Part shown: positions 45,771 to 53,815 of the stretch, in pieces
Layout: each line of letters starts with the position of its first letter
Numbering within the stretch: position 1 is the first letter of the stretch
DNA from: JAUIET01 sp964352475
Lineage (GTDB): Bacteria; Pseudomonadota; Gammaproteobacteria; Pseudomonadales; JAUIET01
NCBI GenBank assembly: GCA_964352475.1
Contig: CAYGSL010000022.1
Span: 1-64,000 of the forward strand
Length of the DNA stretch: 64,000 nucleotides
Direction: 5' to 3'
The notes under the pieces: model-generated
What the model was told of the DNA's origin: nothing
Seen by the model: only the letters and a program-made list of their open reading frames with translations
The model's database searches: none
Made by a program: the position numbers and the translations under genes

Positions 45771-46474
45771 TGCAGGAATTCCAGATCAAACAGCGTTTGA
45801 TAAAGGCGCGCAAAGTCATTATCCAGTGGATTAGGGTTGTCTCTTAAGTGACCACCAAAAGACAACAGCGCCATGCAAATCATAACCGCTGCAAGCAGCA
45901 TGGCGACCTGCATTTGGCGCTGCCCATTAAGTAGACCTCGCGAAAATAGCCTTTGAGCAAGCATGCTGCCGCCGTTTAATGAATGGTAAGCGCCTGCCAT
46001 GAATAGCAAAAAATAGTATGGGTAGAAGTACCACGGCATCCACCACAAGGAAAACGCGACACCTGCAAATCCAGCATTAAAATCGTATGCCCAAGGAAGG
46101 CCGCGAGTAGCAACGACATGACCCAGTATCACCAGAGCCAGAAACAGACCTGTCCAAGTGTGCAGGCATCGGCGTATTGTTCGCTTTACCTTCAGGTGGC
46201 GGTTAAGCAGCAATAGCGCTAAGCCAGACGACATATGTATCAGCAGAGGGGCTAAAACGAGTAAGACCTCAATGAGAGGAATTTGATAGACCTGCTGTGC
46301 AGCTGTTTGATATCGGTTGTAGATAGCCGGGCCAAAAATACCCGAAACGGCATTGCTGAGGTGAATGAGTAAAAAGGGCAGAAACACAATGGCCGAGCCT
46401 AGTTGGGCCACTTTCAGGCGCTTTTCAAACTGCTTGTTTGGGGAGGGCTGGGATTGCTGCTTATGTGTGTTCAT
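45767..46474 (-). CDS. Succinate dehydrogenase cytochrome-b-like membrane protein
   Basis: A 235-residue membrane protein with about five helices and histidines in LLIHLSNAVSG, LLIHMSSGLALLL, LHTWTGLFLALVILGHV and GAYHSLNGG. This histidine pattern resembles the di-heme cytochrome b anchor of succinate dehydrogenase/fumarate reductase. No flavoprotein or iron-sulfur subunit is encoded nearby. It overlaps the sigma factor gene (ATGA) and replaces the CMD/oxidoreductase partner usually found with ECF41. Confidence 0.75.
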   Translation of the reverse strand: MNTHKQQSQPSPNKQFEKRLKVAQLGSAIVFLPFLLIHLSNAVSGIFGPAIYNRYQTAAQQVYQIPLIEVLLVLAPLLIHMSSGLALLLLNRHLKVKRTIRRCLHTWTGLFLALVILGHVVATRGLPWAYDFNAGFAGVAFSLWWMPWYFYPYYFLLFMAGAYHSLNGGSMLAQRLFSRGLLNGQRQMQVAMLLAAVMICMALLSFGGHLRDNPNPLDNDFARLYQTLFDLEFLQ

Positions 46475-46511
46475 CGTCTGGCTCGTACTATTCGTGCTTG
46501 TTTATAAGTCA

Positions 46512-46538
46512 GACGAAATAGCTGCCACAAACGTGACA
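46512..46538 (-). promoter_or_regulatory. Predicted ECF41-dependent promoter
   Basis: On the minus strand TGTCACG (46538-46532) is followed after exactly 16 nt by CGTC (46515-46512). This matches the ECF41 promoter form as I recall it (TGTCACA, 16 nt, CGTC) with one mismatch. A start site about 10 nt downstream would leave a leader of around 30 nt before the membrane-protein ATG at 46474. Confidence 0.7.
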
Positions 46539-46798
46539 TGCGAAGGGAAAATATTATGGCAGTGTATCGGGCTAGCTCAAATTCAATTAACCTGAGTAGA
46601 ATGGATTGTAGGAGCGATTATGAATACCACTCTGCTAAAAGCGCTAATCTGCGCACTTTGCTAACAGTGCCGAGTTAATCGCGTTGCTGGCGCTAGCGGC
46701 GGCATTGCTGGCGTTCTACGCGGCAGGCAGGCTGGGTAAACAAGGCTAATAAGTTCCAGCGAAGGAAGAGCTGTTTGTGCTCTTGCAGCATTCCTTGC
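46539..46798. other. Intergenic stretch with a possible broken small membrane ORF
   Basis: A GGAG precedes ATG 46620, which opens a 14-codon frame (MNTTLLKALICALC) ending in TAA. In the next frame, from about 46667, the DNA encodes a hydrophobic SAELIALLALAAALLAFYAA segment, then GRLGKQG and a stop near 46750. A single shift near 46664 would join them into a roughly 43-residue membrane peptide. This may be a decayed or misread small gene. Nothing else is seen. Confidence 0.3.
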
Positions 46799-46835
46799 TT
46801 GACATTATTCTAATATTCCATAGAATATTAGAATA
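46799..46835 (+). promoter_or_regulatory. ArsR operator overlapping a sigma70-type promoter
   Basis: A perfect 13-bp inverted repeat, TATTCTAATATTC (46806-46818) and its complement (46823-46835), is separated by CATA. A consensus -35 TTGACA lies at 46799-46804 and a -10 TAGAAT at 46821-46826, 16 bp apart. The expected start site (46833-46835) falls on the A of the arsR start codon. There is no room for a ribosome-binding site, so the mRNA is probably leaderless. Confidence 0.75.
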
Positions 46836-47137
46836 TGAAATCAACAAACGCTATATCTTGTTTAAGTGCTCTGGCTCATGAGGGCCGGCTCAATGTATTT
46901 CGAACGTTGGTGCAGGCTTCACCCGAAGGGCTTGCGGTTGGAAAATTGGCGAGCTGTTGCGGTTTGAGTATTGGTACGGTGTCGGCGCAACTGTCTGTGT
47001 TGTCCAGCAGTGGTTTGATCAGCGGCCATAGAAACGGTCGCTCTATCAGCTATCAGGTCAATTTTGACGAAGTAGGCGACTTGCTTGGTTTTTTGATGAA
47101 GGACTGCTGCGGAGGTCGCAACTTTTCAGGCTGTTGA
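46835..47137 (+). CDS. arsR: ArsR/SmtB family arsenic-responsive repressor
   Basis: A 100-residue winged-helix repressor: LSALAHEGRLNVFRTLVQASPEGL, then LSIGTVSAQLSVLSSSGLI and the HRNGRSISYQVN wing. Candidate As(III) ligands are the C-terminal DCCGG cysteines and a final Cys, plus C41-C42. This is the C-terminal-cysteine type common next to arsI and arsenate reductase genes. It should repress its own promoter through the palindrome over its start codon. It is followed 9 bp later by arsI. Confidence 0.92.
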   Translation: MKSTNAISCLSALAHEGRLNVFRTLVQASPEGLAVGKLASCCGLSIGTVSAQLSVLSSSGLISGHRNGRSISYQVNFDEVGDLLGFLMKDCCGGRNFSGC

Positions 47138-47146
47138 GGAAACGAT

Positions 47147-47599
47147 ATGAAACGAGTACACATGCATGTGGGCGTGAACAATATGCAGGATTCGCTGCTG
47201 TTTTATTCTGCTTTGTTCAACGCGGATCCTGATGTTTCCCGCGATGACTACGCTAAGTGGATGCTAGACGACCCACAACTGAATTTTGTGATATCCCAAG
47301 GGCACGCCAAAGTGGGGATAGAGCATGTGGGTATAGAGTCTGAGAATGACGAGGAGTTTCAACAGATGCGCCAGCGCATGCTGGGCGCAGCCAATATCGA
47401 AACCTTTGAGGAAGAAGAAACCCATTGTTGCTACGCCAGGTCGAATAAAACCTGGACAAGCGACCCGCAGAAGGTTGTTTGGGAATCGTTTCATTCCTAT
47501 GGCGCAGCAGACAGCTATTACGGTGAACGACCGGCTTTCTCTATACCTGAGCAGATAACAACAGCCGAGAGTGCTTCGTCACCATGCTGCGAAAGCTAA
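47147..47599 (+). CDS. arsI: ArsI-type C-As lyase (VOC family)
   Basis: A 150-residue VOC dioxygenase: MKRVHMHVGVNNMQDSLLFY (His5 or His7 metal ligand), then KVGIEHVGIE (His) and ETHCCYARSNKTWTSDP, where the cysteine pair binds trivalent organoarsenicals. A C-terminal CC is typical for the family. ArsI cleaves the carbon-arsenic bond of methylarsenite and aromatic arsenicals. No arsM, arsB or arsC is found in the window. Its stop overlaps the convergent FetB-like gene by 4 bp. Confidence 0.93.
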   Translation: MKRVHMHVGVNNMQDSLLFYSALFNADPDVSRDDYAKWMLDDPQLNFVISQGHAKVGIEHVGIESENDEEFQQMRQRMLGAANIETFEEEETHCCYARSNKTWTSDPQKVVWESFHSYGAADSYYGERPAFSIPEQITTAESASSPCCES

Positions 47600-48300
47600 C
47601 TTGAATGAGCGGTTTTCGTTTTCAGTAATTGCCACAATAGTAAGGCAGCGCCTATGCCGGCACTTCCCAGAATCATCGCCATGATCATTATCTGATATCG
47701 AACCGCAATCAGTGGTGACACACCCGACAAAATCTGCCCGGTCATCATGCCGGGCAGGGCGACGAGGCCAACCGCCAACAGGACATTGATCTGCGGAATC
47801 ATTGCCGCGTCAAACGCCGTATTGCGTGCACTTAGATAATCCTTACCGGAATCGAGCTCGGCGTAAAACCGCTCCGCCGCAAGGCTGATGGCGTTCATTG
47901 TGTTGGCAAAGTACATTCCGGCGAGTGGAATCAATATTTGCGGATCAAACCAGGGCTTAACGTCTAATACCAAGCCAATTGAAATGGCCAGGTGAATCGA
48001 TACAGAACACAATAACGCCACTAGCGCGGGTTTAAATATACCGACGTGGTGTTTCACCGGACGAATCGAAATCCAGCTGGCTGCAATGAGCATAACCAGC
48101 AGCACAGCAGCCGAAATCCATAACGACGGTCGCGCGAAGATGATTACCAGCAAATATCCGACACCAAGCAATTGCACCAGCATTCTGGCGCTGGCAAGCA
48201 GTGGCTCTTTGGTGCTGCCAGACCAGCGCCAGAAGATTGCGGTAACCAACACAACAGGAATAAGACACCAGCCGAGTTCTGTCCAGGAAATGGTTTGCAT
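47596..48300 (-). CDS. FetB-like (UPF0014) ABC transporter permease, orphan
   Basis: A 234-residue permease with about seven helices and the UPF0014/FetB signature blocks ASARMLVQLLGVGYLL, PLAGMYFANTMNAISLAAERF and LPGMMTGQILSGVSPLIAVRYQI. FetA-FetB exports iron and protects against peroxide in E. coli. The ATPase partner FetA is not encoded next to it, upstream or downstream. It could pair with a distant ATPase. Confidence 0.88.
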   Translation of the reverse strand: MQTISWTELGWCLIPVVLVTAIFWRWSGSTKEPLLASARMLVQLLGVGYLLVIIFARPSLWISAAVLLVMLIAASWISIRPVKHHVGIFKPALVALLCSVSIHLAISIGLVLDVKPWFDPQILIPLAGMYFANTMNAISLAAERFYAELDSGKDYLSARNTAFDAAMIPQINVLLAVGLVALPGMMTGQILSGVSPLIAVRYQIMIMAMILGSAGIGAALLLWQLLKTKTAHSS

Positions 48301-48712
48301 GCTTATTCAGAGTCTCCCTAACCCTCAGTAAAAACGTTTCCTGAATGTGAACTTGGCCACGATCTGAACTGTCATTCTAACGCGCTTTTCTACGCTAAAA
48401 TCAGTGTTTGCAATATTCTTGCTTAATCGTTGGGCCAGCTATTTTTGCTGCGTGATTCTCAGGCATGGGACGCTACGACAAGTAACTTGATTAGTTACCG
48501 TAGAGGCCGTTCCATTGTTCAAGTCCCTGATTTTTCGCAGTTCTGTTGCAAAATACGTCGCTTTGTCCGCTCAGCGACGAACCCGGCGTGACGATGCTGG
48601 GGAATCGACTGGTGATCGATCAGCTATCAGCCGATGCAAATCGTGTCATTCGTTTTACGCTTGCAGAAAACGCGCTATAGTGGCTTCTTAGCCATCATGA
48701 TAAGGAACACAT
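48301..48712. other. Intergenic region without a clear gene
   Basis: About 410 bp separates two divergent genes. The + strand from 48594 to 48680 has a 28-codon frame (MLGNRLVIDQL...), open 20 codons further upstream without a start, which might be a decayed gene remnant. No tRNA, terminator or repeat is recognised. The promoters of both flanking genes should lie here. Confidence 0.4.
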
Positions 48713-49789
48713 ATGTTGCAGAGCAAGCCACTGGTCTATCGTGGTTTGAATTATCCGTGGGGGCGCGACCAGGTTCCGCAAAGTGCAGAGCCTGAGCAGG
48801 TTGCTGATGGCGTATGGTGGGCGCGCTTCCCAATGCCTATGTCGTTGGACCATATCAATATATGGTTGTTGGAAGACGACGCCGGCTGGACTGTAGTTGA
48901 TACTTGTCTGGATCTGCCGGATTCCCGCGCTGTTTGGGAATCCCTGTTCTCAGGTTTTTTAAAGAACAAACCCATTCACCGCGTTATTTGTACGCACATG
49001 CATCCTGATCATGTGGGGCTGGCTGGGTGGCTGGTTGAACGATTTAATGGCGAGCTTTGGATATCACGCGAAGAGTTTCTTATGTGCCGAGCGCTGGCCA
49101 GCGACACCGGTCGCGAAGCGCCTGAGGTGGCCATACGCTTCTACCGCGCTGCTGGTTATGATGAAGAGCAACTGGATACCTATCGCAAGAAATTTGGTAA
49201 TTTCGGTAAGGCGATTCACGCCTTGCCCGACAGTATTCGCCGTCTGGTGGATGGTGAAACTATTCAGGTCAATGGCCGCTATTGGCAGATCATGGTTGGT
49301 AGCGGGCACTCACCTGAGCATGTGTGTTTGTATTGCCCGGCATTGAAGTTATTGATTTCCGGAGATCAGGTGCTGCCTAAAATCACGTCTAACGTCAGCG
49401 TATTTCCTACGGAACCTCAGGGCGACCCGCTAAAAGAATGGTTGAGATCTTGCGCACGTTTGCGTGAAAAACTGCCTGACGATTTGCTGGTGCTACCTGC
49501 ACATGAGTCGCCTTTTTTCGGCTTGCATGTACGTCTAACTCAATTGATTGAGGCGCACGAACGGGACCTAGATCAGTTGTACGATCATCTTGACATGCCC
49601 AAGCGCGCTGTGGATTGCTACCCCGCTTTGTTCAAACGCAAGATAGATGCGGGCATGGCTGGTCTTGCAACTGGCGAGGCCCTGGCGCACCTTAACTGTT
49701 TGTTGGGCCGGCGGCGCATTCGCTGTGAGCGTGATGAGCACGGCGTTGATTGGTATATACAGAAACCCGAAACAGCCGAATTCGACTAG
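48713..49789 (+). CDS. MBL-fold metallo-hydrolase
   Basis: A 358-residue metallo-beta-lactamase-fold hydrolase with the zinc motif THMHPDHVGL, a later GSGHSPEHVCL (His) and LISGDQVLP (bridging Asp), and PAHESPFFG. The C-terminal domain of about 90 residues (DLDQLYDHLDMPKRAVDCYPALF) is seen in MBL proteins active on thioesters or glyoxalase-II-like substrates. The reaction is unknown. Confidence 0.9.
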   Translation: MLQSKPLVYRGLNYPWGRDQVPQSAEPEQVADGVWWARFPMPMSLDHINIWLLEDDAGWTVVDTCLDLPDSRAVWESLFSGFLKNKPIHRVICTHMHPDHVGLAGWLVERFNGELWISREEFLMCRALASDTGREAPEVAIRFYRAAGYDEEQLDTYRKKFGNFGKAIHALPDSIRRLVDGETIQVNGRYWQIMVGSGHSPEHVCLYCPALKLLISGDQVLPKITSNVSVFPTEPQGDPLKEWLRSCARLREKLPDDLLVLPAHESPFFGLHVRLTQLIEAHERDLDQLYDHLDMPKRAVDCYPALFKRKIDAGMAGLATGEALAHLNCLLGRRRIRCERDEHGVDWYIQKPETAEFD

Positions 49790-49809
49790 CAGCCTGCTAA
49801 AGGCACTTG

Positions 49810-50262
49810 CTACCTCAGTTCGAGCGGCATACCAACCGCAAACTGGCCGTCGTTTAATGCGTTAGTGCGAAGCCCTGCATTGCCTACCAATGCTTTCACC
49901 ACGGCCGGTCCCGACATGGTGTCGGTTGCCAGTTTGTCGCCAATGCCTTTGCATGGCTCACACAATTCCACACCTATAAAACGCACGTCGCCAACGGCAA
50001 ATTCCTTGCCAACCAGCGCATTCAAATCCACACCGGTAGTAACTACAGTTCTGCGTGGGTCGCTTTCGTGAATGTCACGTTGATGTTGTTCATTAAACGC
50101 ATCAATTTTTTCTTTTTCTATAAACGTAACGTTCTGGCCCGGCCAATTACTCTCGCCGAAATTACGGTCGCCCACAATGCCTTTTCCAGCGACAACGTCT
50201 ACCCGGTCTACGCTGGTCAGTGTTGCATTGTGTTGCTCTGCAACATAGATTGATTTGATCAT
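49810..50262 (-). CDS. MOSC domain protein, stand-alone
   Basis: A 150-residue MOSC protein without the N-terminal barrel: GIVGDRNFGESNWPGQNVTFIE, GVDLNALVGKEFAVGDVRFIG and ELCEPCKGIG with the conserved Cys. Members handle sulfur or Moco. It is downstream of the Nramp-like gene on the same strand, 21 bp away, so the two are probably cotranscribed. Confidence 0.9.
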   Translation of the reverse strand: MIKSIYVAEQHNATLTSVDRVDVVAGKGIVGDRNFGESNWPGQNVTFIEKEKIDAFNEQHQRDIHESDPRRTVVTTGVDLNALVGKEFAVGDVRFIGVELCEPCKGIGDKLATDTMSGPAVVKALVGNAGLRTNALNDGQFAVGMPLELR

Positions 50263-50283
50263 GTAGAAAGCCTTTGAATCTTC

Positions 50284-51492
50284 TTAAATGGATACACCGA
50301 ATACGCGAAGAATAGCACGTATACCCAGGCCCAGAGTGAGTAGCACAATAGCCGCGCCAGCTATGTTCGACCACACTCCATTGGTGTATTCGCCCAATAG
50401 TTTTTTACGGTTCATGATGAATAACAGCAGAGTCGCGATGATAGGCAACAACAATCCATTGGCCACCTGCGCGATCACAATCAGTGACACCGGCTTGATA
50501 TTCAGCATCGCGATCAAACTGCCAAGCACAATAATGGACAGTGCAGTAATTTTGAAAAAACGGGTGTTGCTATTCGCTGGCTTTTGCAGAATTTCACCGA
50601 GCACATAGGCCGTGGCCATGGGCGCGGTAATTGCTGATGTTAGCCCGGCAGCCAGTAAACCAATGCCCAGCATCACGCGTGCAGCGCTACCAAACAGCGG
50701 CTCGATACCCACGGCCATGTCGCCCGCATTCAGAACCTCTATACCAGTGCCAAACAGGCTTGCGGCGGCTGTGGCAACTATAAGAATGGAAACCAGGCCG
50801 CCCAGACCCACTGAGATTACGGTGTCGGTGCGCGCCTCAGCAATGCCTGCGCCGCTTTCCCAGCGCTGTCTGCAGGCAGCCGCGTGCAAGAACAAGTTGT
50901 AAGGCACTATGGTTGTGCCAATCAACGCAACCGCGGTAAGCACACTGCCTTCGGGTAAGCTGGGGACAAAACCTGAAAATACCGCAGAGAGCTCAGGGCC
51001 TACCAATACTGCGCTAATGACAAATGCAGCGCTCATCAGCAATACCAGTACGATAAGAATACGTTCCATCAATTTGTATTTGCCGATCAGCAATATTCCG
51101 GCAGCTACCACAGCCAGAGCCAATACGAACCATCGCCTGTCCAGGCTGGTGTTGCTAACAGCCGATTGAAACCCTATCGCGCTGCCCGTGAGATTGCCGG
51201 CCTCATAGGCACTATTGCCAATCGCAAGCGCGGTAAATACGAGGGCGGCGACTAACCATTTCACCCAGGCAATATCACTGATCTCTAGCAAAGCTTCACC
51301 CAGGCCCAATCTAGCACCGGCTCCGAGCCTGGCCGCCATGTCTTGTAAAATTATTGTGGCAATCGTTGCGAACGCCAGCGCCCACAGCAGCGCATAGCCA
51401 AAGTTCGCGCCAGCCAGCGTACAGGCTGTAACCGTACCAGGTCCGATAAACGCCGCTGCAACCAGCGCGCCTGGTCCAATAGTAATTTTCAA
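50284..51492 (-). CDS. Nramp-like divalent metal transporter with atypical metal-site motifs
   Basis: A 402-residue, 11-helix LeuT-fold transporter. Where Nramp proteins have DPGN in TM1 this one has GPGT (residues 17-20), and where they have MPHN in TM6 it has VPYN (around residue 195). The canonical metal ligands Asp and Met are thus absent. The start is TTG 51492, with GGGAG five bases upstream; the track of the frame gives no ATG nearby. The cargo is open: it may be Mg, Mn or something else. Confidence 0.87.
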   Translation of the reverse strand: MKITIGPGALVAAAFIGPGTVTACTLAGANFGYALLWALAFATIATIILQDMAARLGAGARLGLGEALLEISDIAWVKWLVAALVFTALAIGNSAYEAGNLTGSAIGFQSAVSNTSLDRRWFVLALAVVAAGILLIGKYKLMERILIVLVLLMSAAFVISAVLVGPELSAVFSGFVPSLPEGSVLTAVALIGTTIVPYNLFLHAAACRQRWESGAGIAEARTDTVISVGLGGLVSILIVATAAASLFGTGIEVLNAGDMAVGIEPLFGSAARVMLGIGLLAAGLTSAITAPMATAYVLGEILQKPANSNTRFFKITALSIIVLGSLIAMLNIKPVSLIVIAQVANGLLLPIIATLLLFIMNRKKLLGEYTNGVWSNIAGAAIVLLTLGLGIRAILRVFGVSI

Positions 51493-51581
51493 TTCGGCTC
51501 CCGTTTTTTTTCAATAGGCCTTGACATGGACTACGTCAACACCCGTTATACTACAGCTTCATCTGTAGCGAAGGTATCGTT

Positions 51582-52415
51582 GTGCAACAATCTCATACTC
51601 CATCAACTGTCAGCATTCAGCCACGCAATCGCCATTTTGATATTGCTGATGCGCTTACTCGTGACTGGTTTGACAACAACGCCTTTATTACGGCGTGGCA
51701 TAACTCGCTGTCGATTACTTTTCCATTGGGAGAGAAGTTTTTCATCGACAGTGTGCGCCATTTCGCGGATCAAATTGAAGACGAAAAACTCAAGGCAGAG
51801 ATTAGCGGTTTTTGCGGCCAGGAAGGGTTTCACCGGCGCGAACACGAGCTGTACAACGAAACGCTGTGCAAAGCGCGAGGTTACGATCTTGAGCTATTGG
51901 AAGGCAGGGTTGCGACGCGTCTTGCGTTCGCAAGAAAACGCTTTGACCCCATGACGCAGTTAGCCATTACCGTAGCGCTGGAACATATTACCGCGGTGAT
52001 GGCGGAGTTTCACTTGCGTGACGACAGCCCTTTTCGTGGCAAGCCAGAGCAAGTGATGGAAGAGTTGTGGCATTGGCATGGCGCCGAAGAGTTAGAGCAC
52101 AAAGCGGTTGCGTTTGATGTGTACCGAGCCATGAATGGCACCGAAAAAATGCGCAAGGCAGCGCTGCGCCGTGCATCTGTACTGATCGTTTGGCGCGCGC
52201 TCACCGGTGCGGTGCATATGTTTCGTAAAGACGGCGTGCTGTTTAGCTGGAAAGTATGGAAGCAGGGCGCAAAGTTCTTGCTGGGCCGTGAAGGCTTGTT
52301 TCGTTCAATATGGCCTTCTTACAAGCAGTTTTTTCAGCCTGACTTTCATCCATGGCAGATCGATACCAGGGATATACTGAACGAGTGGGAAGCTGGGCAG
52401 CTTAGCGCGGTCTGA
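51582..52415 (+). CDS. PF10118-type metal-dependent hydrolase
   Basis: A 277-residue, alpha-helical protein with ferritin-like metal sites: GQEGFHRREHELYNE, ALEHITAVMAE and WHWHGAEELEHKAVAFDVY. This matches the metal-dependent hydrolase family PF10118, of unknown substrate. The start is GTG 51582. It converges with the cupin gene, overlapping by 14 bp. Confidence 0.85.
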   Translation: MQQSHTPSTVSIQPRNRHFDIADALTRDWFDNNAFITAWHNSLSITFPLGEKFFIDSVRHFADQIEDEKLKAEISGFCGQEGFHRREHELYNETLCKARGYDLELLEGRVATRLAFARKRFDPMTQLAITVALEHITAVMAEFHLRDDSPFRGKPEQVMEELWHWHGAEELEHKAVAFDVYRAMNGTEKMRKAALRRASVLIVWRALTGAVHMFRKDGVLFSWKVWKQGAKFLLGREGLFRSIWPSYKQFFQPDFHPWQIDTRDILNEWEAGQLSAV

Positions 52416-52800
52416 TTTCTGTACCTTCGCCAGCGGTAATAAACACCGCGGTGGCGCTGGTTTCAATATCGGCGGTGTGCCACACGCCGGGTTGGTTAAT
52501 GGCGTATTCGCCTTTCTCCAGACTCACGGTTGTTACTGATCCGTCGGCCGCTTCCTTGTGCAGCAAAATAGAACCATCAACACATAACACCACCTCTGAA
52601 CCCACAGGGTGCATTTCCCAAGTGTCCCAATCGACAGTGAAAGTATGCATGCTGACCAATCGACCTTCTTTGCCGTCGCCTCCGTTACGCGCGCCGTAGG
52701 CTTCGTACCATTCCATCTGTCCGGTAAACGTGGGTTGGACCAGTGCAGTTGCACCAAGGCCCAAATGAATTGGGTTCGTGCCTAACTTTTCTTTGCTCAT
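52402..52800 (-). CDS. Cupin domain protein
   Basis: A 132-residue small cupin: TWEMHPVGSEVVLCVDGSILL, EKGEYAINQPGVWHTADIE. The metal-binding His/Glu pattern is present (H, E, H). It overlaps the preceding MBL-fold gene by 4 bp (ATGA), so they share an operon. The ligand is unknown. Confidence 0.85.
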   Translation of the reverse strand: MSKEKLGTNPIHLGLGATALVQPTFTGQMEWYEAYGARNGGDGKEGRLVSMHTFTVDWDTWEMHPVGSEVVLCVDGSILLHKEAADGSVTTVSLEKGEYAINQPGVWHTADIETSATAVFITAGEGTEIRPR

Positions 52801-53729
52801 TGCGTTTCTCCATTCTGAATATCGAATCTGGCAAGACCACTTTTCTGCAGTGCGTCAAGATCGTGCGAAACCACTACCTGCCGGTTTGGAAGCTGATCAA
52901 TATTTGCCAGCCACTGACGTAATGTGTCCAACCGTTTACGCGATTCAGGAACCATCAATGTGCTATACCATAACGCTTTTGATGTGTTGCTCAGAAGGTC
53001 TTGTTTTGAATTGGTGATATCGCCGGAAAACAACCAGGTATAACCCTCAATTTTTGCCGCATACACTGTGCTTCCCGGCGTGTGACCGCCAGCACTGATC
53101 ATTAGCAGGCCAGGAAAGCCAGGAACTGTATTTACCTCGGGTTCCGGCAGTTTAATGAAGCAAAGGCAGCTTGCGTCATCCAGTAAAACCCTACCCATTT
53201 CGGTCACTGTGTTTCCCCAGTCTGCCTGCCACCGGGTTTGAAAAACGCTTACTGGCCCCTGTGCTTTGCTGCACAGGGCAGTGGCGCCGCCAGTATGGTC
53301 CTGGTGTAGATGAGTAAACGCCAACCCTGTTATATTGGCCGCCGCCGGGCCAAGTTGATCTGCAATTGTGCCGTGAAATTGAATAGGGTTTGCGCCGAAT
53401 ACGGTTTCCGAGATTTCTCCGAACTCGATGGTGCCTTGCCTGTCCATGCCAACGTCTAGCAAAAACTGCTTGCCGTCACTCCACTCGAACAAAAAACTGC
53501 TATGGGTCAATGAGCCGCCGCCGGGGTTGCTTTGACTGGCATTTAACAAATAGCGAATTTGAACGGGGCCGTTGTCGGTATTCAGCCTGGCGTCCAGGTC
53601 TTCCAGTGAAGGCAGTGCAGGGTTAACCTGACGAATGTCCCAATGGGCCTTACCAAGAACAGCCACAAGAATCAAAACGAACAGTAAAGCAATCAGCGCA
53701 ATGATTTTAAGAGTCTTTTTGATCAACAC
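52797..53729 (-). CDS. MBL-fold metallo-hydrolase, membrane-anchored
   Basis: A 310-residue MBL protein with an N-terminal membrane segment (residues 6-24) that would place the enzyme in the periplasm. Zinc motifs: FTHLHQDHTGG, SAGGHTPGSTV, FSGDIT and VVSHD. It starts at GTG 53729 and is coupled with the cupin gene. The substrate is unknown; relatives include lactonases. Confidence 0.87.
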   Translation of the reverse strand: MLIKKTLKIIALIALLFVLILVAVLGKAHWDIRQVNPALPSLEDLDARLNTDNGPVQIRYLLNASQSNPGGGSLTHSSFLFEWSDGKQFLLDVGMDRQGTIEFGEISETVFGANPIQFHGTIADQLGPAAANITGLAFTHLHQDHTGGATALCSKAQGPVSVFQTRWQADWGNTVTEMGRVLLDDASCLCFIKLPEPEVNTVPGFPGLLMISAGGHTPGSTVYAAKIEGYTWLFSGDITNSKQDLLSNTSKALWYSTLMVPESRKRLDTLRQWLANIDQLPNRQVVVSHDLDALQKSGLARFDIQNGETQ

Positions 53730-53815
53730 AGATCCGCTCAGGCCATTTCAAAACATCTTAACACTTAATAGCGCTTCGCTTAGCTCCGTCAGAAACAATC
53801 CGCTACACTGCGCAA

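Noticed and set aside
51526..51954. A 142-residue plus-strand frame at the start of the PF10118 gene
   Set aside because: It overlaps the PF10118 frame, which has the metal-binding motifs; the alternative frame shows no family pattern.
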